Made by a program: the position numbers and the translations under genes. The notes under the pieces were generated by a model, which saw only the letters and a program-made list of their open reading frames with translations, was not told where the DNA came from and searched no databases. From Sediminimonas sp. (GTDB lineage Bacteria > Pseudomonadota > Alphaproteobacteria > Rhodobacterales > Rhodobacteraceae), in NCBI RefSeq assembly GCF_024637375.1, contig NZ_JAGXFK010000088.1, positions 1-64,000 on the forward strand: a stretch of 64,000 bases of DNA, read 5' to 3'. Each line of letters begins with the position of its first letter. Within the stretch, counting starts at the first letter, position 1. Below, one piece after another: positions 59,007 to 64,000 of the stretch.

Positions 59007-59549
59007 TTAAAATACGAACAGCGCTAGTGCGTATCCGTCTACTTCTGATTGATTGGAGGTGTTGAAGCGAACAACTCTTTTGGTGGCATTGCCATCGAGT
59101 TCCCAAAGCATGGTTGTCTGGTCTGGTGTCGTGGAAGCCCTGTCCGGCGAGCTTAAGAACATCTGCGTTACAAGGTCACCTTGAGCAATCTTCGCGTTGC
59201 CGCCGAGGACAACGAACGCACATACACGCTTTGTGTCTGGGAATACTTTGGAAGCGGAGCCTATAGAAAAAAAGGCGATTCTTTCAGGGCTTTCAGTAAC
59301 GTTCCAAAACACAACAGAGTCGCCGGTCAAAGCTTCCAGTTCTTGCTTAACACCCATTGTTACAGATGGATCCACGAAATCGTTTTCCGAGTAACCAAGT
59401 GATCTTGCTTCTTGCTTTGCTGCTTCATTCGATTGGAAATGATGCGCGCACACATCTACAAAGTCCGAGATAAGCGTGTCGGCATTAGTCTCCGATGGAA
59501 GACCTATGATTTGTACGCTTGAGACTATTGCAAGTAGCGTAGTGCGCAC
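59007..59549 (-). CDS. Hypothetical secreted protein inserted between sucC and sucD
   Basis: A 180-residue protein that I do not recognise. The N-terminus [18 protein letters not shown], then SETNADT, looks like a signal peptide with cleavage near Ala23. The mature part has a Cys ([19 protein letters not shown]) with another in [11 protein letters not shown], a possible disulfide, and a beta-rich C-terminal half. It vaguely resembles small periplasmic NMCC-type proteins of Rhodobacterales; that is a guess. Translation starts at GTG, four bases after the sucC stop, using AAGGGG at the end of sucC. The DNA is AT-rich (45% and 43% GC in two 60-base stretches counted by hand), suggesting gain by transfer. 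Confidence 0.75.
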   Translation of the reverse strand: MRTTLLAIVSSVQIIGLPSETNADTLISDFVDVCAHHFQSNEAAKQEARSLGYSENDFVDPSVTMGVKQELEALTGDSVVFWNVTESPERIAFFSIGSASKVFPDTKRVCAFVVLGGNAKIAQGDLVTQMFLSSPDRASTTPDQTTMLWELDGNATKRVVRFNTSNQSEVDGYALALFVF

Positions 59550-59553
59550 CGGC

Positions 59554-60747
59554 TTACCCCTTCACCGCTTTCACGATCTTTTCGGCGGCATCGCTGAGGT
59601 TGTCAGCCGCGATGACGTTCAGGCCGGAGGAGTTGATGATCTCCTTGCCCTGTTCGACGTTGGTGCCTTCAAGGCGCACCACCAGCGGCACGTCGAGGCC
59701 CACATCCTTGACCGCGGCGACAACGCCCTCGGCGATGACGTCGCAGCGCATGATGCCGCCGAAGATGTTGACCAGGATGCCTTTGACGTTGCCGTCGCTG
59801 GTGATGATCTTGAACGCCTCGGTCACCTTGTCCTTGGTGGCGCCGCCGCCCACGTCGAGGAAGTTCGCCGGCTCCGCGCCATAGAGCTTGATGATGTCCA
59901 TCGTCGCCATGGCGAGGCCGGCGCCGTTGACCATGCAGCCGATTTCACCATCCAGCGCGATGTAGTTGAGGTCGTACTTGCTGGCTTCCAGTTCCTTGGG
60001 GTCTTCCTCGGACTCGTCGCGCAGGCTGGCGATGTCGTCGTGCCGGTAGAGCGCGTTGGAATCGAAGCCAAGCTTGGCGTCGAGCACCTTCAGCGCGCCC
60101 GTGTCGGTCACGATCAGCGGGTTGATTTCCAGCATCTCCATGTCCTTCTCGACGAAGGCGCGGTAGAGGGTGCCCATCAGCCCGACGCATTGCTTGATCT
60201 GCTTGCCTTCCAGGCCGAGCGCGAAGGCGATGCGACGCCCGTGGAAGGGCTGGTACCCGGTGGCCGGGTCAACGCTGAACGACAGGATCTTTTCGGGGGT
60301 GTTGGCGGCGACGTCCTCGATATCCACGCCGCCCTCGGTCGAGCAGACAAAGGAAACGCGGCTGCTCTGGCGATCGACCAGCAGCGCGAGGTAGAATTCA
60401 CTTTCGATGCCGCTGCCGTCCTCGATATAGACGCGGCCAACCTGCTTGCCCGTGGGGCCGGTCTGGTGAGTCACGAGCGTGCGGCCGAGCATCTTCTTGG
60501 CTTCCTCGGCGGCTTCCTCGACCGATTTGGCCAGTCGCACACCGCCCTTGTCGCCGGCGCCTGCTTCCTTGAAGTGGCCCTTGCCGCGGCCGCCGGCGTG
60601 AATCTGCGCCTTCACCACCCACAGCGGACCGTCCAGTTCGCCGGCGGCGGTTTTCGCTTCCTCGGCCCTGAACACAACGCGCCCGTCCGAGACCGGGGCC
60701 CCGTAGGAACGCAGCAGCGCCTTCGCCTGATATTCATGGATATTCAT
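59554..60747 (-). CDS. sucC: Succinate--CoA ligase, beta subunit (ADP-forming)
   Basis: Beta subunit of succinyl-CoA synthetase, with an ATP-grasp domain. The 397 residues match the family. The standard start is [19 protein letters not shown]. Marks are [23 protein letters not shown] and [18 protein letters not shown]. The ATG at 60747 is used; the longer frame lacks family sequence. The gene is 309 bp from mdh, with an mdh terminator and a double operator in the gap, so the suc genes probably have their own promoter. Confidence 0.97.
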   Translation of the reverse strand: MNIHEYQAKALLRSYGAPVSDGRVVFRAEEAKTAAGELDGPLWVVKAQIHAGGRGKGHFKEAGAGDKGGVRLAKSVEEAAEEAKKMLGRTLVTHQTGPTGKQVGRVYIEDGSGIESEFYLALLVDRQSSRVSFVCSTEGGVDIEDVAANTPEKILSFSVDPATGYQPFHGRRIAFALGLEGKQIKQCVGLMGTLYRAFVEKDMEMLEINPLIVTDTGALKVLDAKLGFDSNALYRHDDIASLRDESEEDPKELEASKYDLNYIALDGEIGCMVNGAGLAMATMDIIKLYGAEPANFLDVGGGATKDKVTEAFKIITSDGNVKGILVNIFGGIMRCDVIAEGVVAAVKDVGLDVPLVVRLEGTNVEQGKEIINSSGLNVIAADNLSDAAEKIVKAVKG

Positions 60748-60853
60748 GAAACTGTCCCGTATTGCTGACTTTGCCCGATATAGGCACAAGCCGGGCCGGA
60801 ACATAAACGCTTTTCTGTCCTGAGCGGGGGGAATGGACGCGAAATTCGTGATT

Positions 60854-60884
60854 TGTGATCACAGCCTTCAAGCGTGTGATCACA
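60854..60884. promoter_or_regulatory. Double palindromic operator upstream of sucC
   Basis: TGTGATCACA occurs twice, at 60854-60863 and 60875-60884. The centres are exactly 21 bp apart, two helical turns. They lie about 107-137 bp before the sucC start. A GntR- or CRP-like dimer could bind each; a GntR-type TCA regulator in Rhodobacterales is plausible, but its identity is not shown here. A partial copy (TGATCACA) is upstream of mcl2 at 62982. Confidence 0.65.
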
Positions 60885-60996
60885 TGATCCCCGGATGTGG
60901 CGTCTTGTCGCGCCGTTTGCCGGGCCTGCGCGGTTTCGCGAATCGTAACAGCGACAATCACTTGCCATTGTGCGCCCGGCATTGTCGCCGCGCGAT

Positions 60997-61028
60997 CGAA
61001 AAAGGGCGCCCGTGGCGGGGCGCCCTTT
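60997..61028 (-). terminator. mdh terminator
   Basis: AAAGGGCGCC (61001-61010) and GGCGCCCTTT (61019-61028) form a perfect 10-bp stem. On the minus strand the stem is followed by a run of T. It lies 29 bases after the mdh stop codon and separates mdh from the suc genes. Confidence 0.8.
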
Positions 61029-61056
61029 GCCGAGGTCGTGGCCGTTCGCGCCCGGC

Positions 61057-62136
<1,080 letters not shown>

Positions 62137-62173
62137 CTAAGGCGGGGGTCGGACAGGACTCTTCAGGAACCCG

Positions 62174-62929
62174 ATGTTGCAGCCGGATATCGCATTTTTC
62201 GCCGTCGCGGCGCCGGCCGTGGTGTTCGCGGGCGTATCGAAAGGCGGTTTCGGGTCGGGGGCGGCCTTTGCCGCGGCGTCGATTCTCGCGCTCGTGGTGC
62301 CACCGGGGCAGGCGCTGGGGGTGATGTTGCCATTGCTGATGCTTATCGATCTGGCGACCTTGCGCCCGTACTGGCGACGGTGGAGCTGGCCCGACGCGCG
62401 GTTGCTGATCCTCGGCGCGCTGCCGGGCGTGATACTGGGGGCGGCGCTTTACCGGGTGGCGAACGACGATCTGCTTCGGCTGTTGATCGGGGCGATCTCG
62501 ATCGGGTTCGTGGCCTGGCAACTGGCGCGCCGCGGGGGCTGGCGCGTTGCGCGAACGCGGCCGATACCTGCGTGGGGCGGGGCACTGGCGGGCGCTGTCG
62601 CGGGGTTCACCAGTTTCGTCAGTCACGCCGGCGGGCCGCCCGCGGCGGTCTGGCTGCTGTCACGCGGGCTGGACAAGACGCGGTTCCAGGCGACCACCGT
62701 GATCGTTTTCTGGGCCGTCAACATCATGAAATTCGTGCCCTACGCGTTCCTGGGGATATTCACCTGGCGCAGCCTCGCGGTTGACCTGGTGTTGGCGCCT
62801 TTCGCGCTTCTGGGCGCGTGGCTTGGGGTTCTGGCGCACCGGCGCGTGCCGGAATCGGTATTTTTCACCATCACATATGTTTTGCTGTTGCTGACCGGGG
62901 CCAAGCTGATCGTTGACGCGCTGACGTGA
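62174..62929 (+). CDS. TauE/SafE family sulfite/anion exporter
   Basis: A 251-residue inner-membrane protein with about eight hydrophobic segments, of the TauE/SafE/DUF81 family. The N-terminal half has KGGFGSGAAFAAASILALVV and the second half has GFTSFVSHAGGPPAAVWLLS, the family's two repeated Gly-rich blocks. Members export sulfite, sulfoacetate or other organic anions; the substrate here is unknown. AGGA precedes the ATG. It is divergent from mdh and followed by mcl2 on the same strand after 167 bp. Confidence 0.9.
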   Translation: MLQPDIAFFAVAAPAVVFAGVSKGGFGSGAAFAAASILALVVPPGQALGVMLPLLMLIDLATLRPYWRRWSWPDARLLILGALPGVILGAALYRVANDDLLRLLIGAISIGFVAWQLARRGGWRVARTRPIPAWGGALAGAVAGFTSFVSHAGGPPAAVWLLSRGLDKTRFQATTVIVFWAVNIMKFVPYAFLGIFTWRSLAVDLVLAPFALLGAWLGVLAHRRVPESVFFTITYVLLLLTGAKLIVDALT

Positions 62930-62981
62930 TCGCCGTGGCAGGGCGCGCGTGCCCGTCGCGGGTGCGACGGGCGGGTGATGC

Positions 62982-62989
62982 TGATCACA
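62982..62989. promoter_or_regulatory. Partial copy of the sucC operator upstream of mcl2
   Basis: TGATCACA followed by TG matches eight of the ten bases of the sucC-upstream palindrome and two bases beyond. It lies 107 bp before the mcl2 start codon, about the distance seen at sucC. A short match like this could occur by chance. Confidence 0.35.
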
Positions 62990-63096
62990 TGCGGCACGCC
63001 CTCGTCGGGGACGGTTGCTGCGCCGCGGCAGATCGGCCCTTGAATTTTTCTGAGAAAACGTGACAGTCCGGCGCAAGATAATTTCGGGAGAGACTC

Positions 63097-63948
63097 ATGG
63101 AAATCGACGCCCGCCCCTATCGTTCGGTGCTCTACATTCCCGCCTCCAAGGAGCGCGCGCTCGACAAGGCGCGCAGCCTGCCAGTCGATGCGATCATTTT
63201 CGACCTGGAGGACGCGGTCAGCATTGATGCCAAGGATGACGCGCGCCAGACGCTGGCCGCCGCCCTGGCCGAGGGCGGGTATGGCAACCGCGCGCGGATC
63301 GTGCGGATCAACGGGTTAGAGACGCCGTGGGGTGCGGACGACGTGGCCGCGCTGGGCGGCGCGGATGTCGATGCCGTGCTGCTGCCCAAGGCGGGCGCCG
63401 CGGCGGACGTGCAGGCGCTGGCCGAAATGCTGCCCCGCAATGTGCCGATCTGGGCGATGATCGAGACGCCGCAGGGCGTGTTGAACGCCGCCGAGATCGC
63501 GGCGCATCCGCGCCTTGCGGGGTTCGTCGCGGGCACCAACGACCTGGCGAAGGAGCTGAACTGCCGCCACCGGCCCGACCGCCTGCCGTTGCAGGCGGCG
63601 TTGCAGACCATGCTGCTGGCCGCGCGCGCCCATGACGTGGTCGCGGTGGACGGGGTCTACAACCAGTTCAAGGACGAGGAAGGCCTGCGCGCCGAGTGCG
63701 CGCAGGGCCGCGACCTGGGCTTTGACGGCAAGACGCTGATTCACCCGGCGCAGGTCGAGATCGCCAACGCCGCCTTTTCGCCGTCGCAAGACGAGGTTGA
63801 CCTTGCACACCGGCAGATCGCTGCATTCGAAGACGCGCAGAAGACCGGGCAGGGTGTTGCCGTGGTGGACGGGCAGATCGTGGAAAACCTGCATGTCGAC
63901 ACGGCGCGGCGAATCCTTGCCATGGCGTCCAGCGTCGCGTCCTTGTAA
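63097..63948 (+). CDS. mcl2: (3S)-malyl-CoA thioesterase, Mcl2-type (CitE-like)
   Basis: A 283-residue CitE-superfamily TIM-barrel protein. In Rhodobacter sphaeroides the shorter Mcl2 hydrolyses (3S)-malyl-CoA to malate and CoA at the end of the ethylmalonyl-CoA/glyoxylate route, whereas the longer Mcl1 (about 318) is the malyl-CoA/methylmalyl-CoA lyase. Length and its place beside mdh and the suc genes favour Mcl2. Marks are RSVLYIPASKERALDKARS, AIIFDLEDAV, MIETPQGVLNA and GKTLIHPAQVE. GGGAGAGA precedes the ATG. A lyase role cannot be excluded from sequence alone. Confidence 0.85.
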   Translation: MEIDARPYRSVLYIPASKERALDKARSLPVDAIIFDLEDAVSIDAKDDARQTLAAALAEGGYGNRARIVRINGLETPWGADDVAALGGADVDAVLLPKAGAAADVQALAEMLPRNVPIWAMIETPQGVLNAAEIAAHPRLAGFVAGTNDLAKELNCRHRPDRLPLQAALQTMLLAARAHDVVAVDGVYNQFKDEEGLRAECAQGRDLGFDGKTLIHPAQVEIANAAFSPSQDEVDLAHRQIAAFEDAQKTGQGVAVVDGQIVENLHVDTARRILAMASSVASL

Positions 63949-63981
63949 CCTGTCCTCAGCCAGCCAGAACGGAGCGTCGCC

Positions 63982-64000
63982 ATGACCAATCTCATCCTCG
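63982..64000 (+). CDS. Start of a gene cut by the window edge
   Basis: ATG at 63982 begins MTNLIL, with GGAG nine bases upstream, 33 bases after the mcl2 stop. Only six codons are visible; they look hydrophobic, as in a membrane protein. The product cannot be told. Confidence 0.55.

Overview
This is a GC-rich stretch of alphaproteobacterial chromosome that reads as Rhodobacterales (Roseobacter/Rhodobacter type). The evidence is gene content and order: mcl2-mdh-sucCD-sucAB-lpdA, argH-lipoprotein-DUF2834-lysA-DUF4175-zinc ribbon-ftsEX-plsC, accD-folC, and a COQ9-like gene divergent from rpsU. No tRNA, rRNA, CRISPR array, transposase or phage gene was found. Almost everything is ordinary core metabolism, with a few accessory insertions and several unexplained intergenic elements.

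Region by region. 1-740 holds a terminator, a relic of a second pheT 5' end, an 11-bp-period repeat array and a hairpin. 740-6040 carries pheT, ytoQ, an MscS channel and a quinone oxidoreductase. 6060-11830 has two Lrp/AsnC regulators, each divergent from an amino-acid/keto-acid enzyme (ald, and a fused indolepyruvate ferredoxin oxidoreductase). 11870-15125 is the divergent katG/oxyR pair with a palindromic operator. 15271-21073 is a phosphorelay cluster: a six-PAS hybrid kinase, an HPt protein, a receiver with degenerate GGDEF output, and a lone receiver. 21256-28115 is a minus-strand run: ilvD, a lipoprotein, two family-specific unknowns, fadH and a LysR regulator. 28282-31489 is CPBP protease, accD and folC (plus strand). 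31619-39795 is mostly minus strand: lytic transglycosylase, zapE, a chain of five genes joined by 4-nt overlaps (fghA to an alpha/beta hydrolase), an AEC transporter, a branched-chain aminotransferase and a COQ9-like protein. 39910-50104 runs from rpsU through argH, lysA, DUF4175, ftsEX and plsC, with tlpA and a zinc-ribbon protein on the other strand.

50151-62019 is the TCA block on the minus strand, transcribed mdh, sucC, (secreted unknown), sucD, DUF805, sucA, sucB, (brnT, antitoxin, coiled-coil/zinc protein, MAPEG), lpdA. The genes in parentheses are accessory insertions between core enzyme genes; the two unknowns are visibly AT-richer than their surroundings. Upstream of sucC are two identical 10-bp palindromes exactly 21 bp apart, and a partial copy lies upstream of mcl2. 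That suggests one regulator for 2-oxoglutarate dehydrogenase, succinyl-CoA synthetase, malate dehydrogenase and the malyl-CoA thioesterase of the ethylmalonyl-CoA pathway.

The observations least explained by known gene families are: (i) four-unit arrays with an exact 11-bp period (consensus TACCGACGCGA), oriented towards pheT and towards lpdA; (ii) a composite double-hairpin repeat at 3623 and 51621 whose second stem differs in sequence but stays paired; (iii) a BrnT toxin fused by overlap to the end of sucB, with an antitoxin that lacks the usual ribbon-helix-helix; (iv) a palindrome covering the likely -35 of rpsU; and (v) a 14-bp perfect inverted repeat plus promoter and terminator after folC that could make a very short RNA. 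All of these come from reading the sequence; none has been tested by search or experiment.
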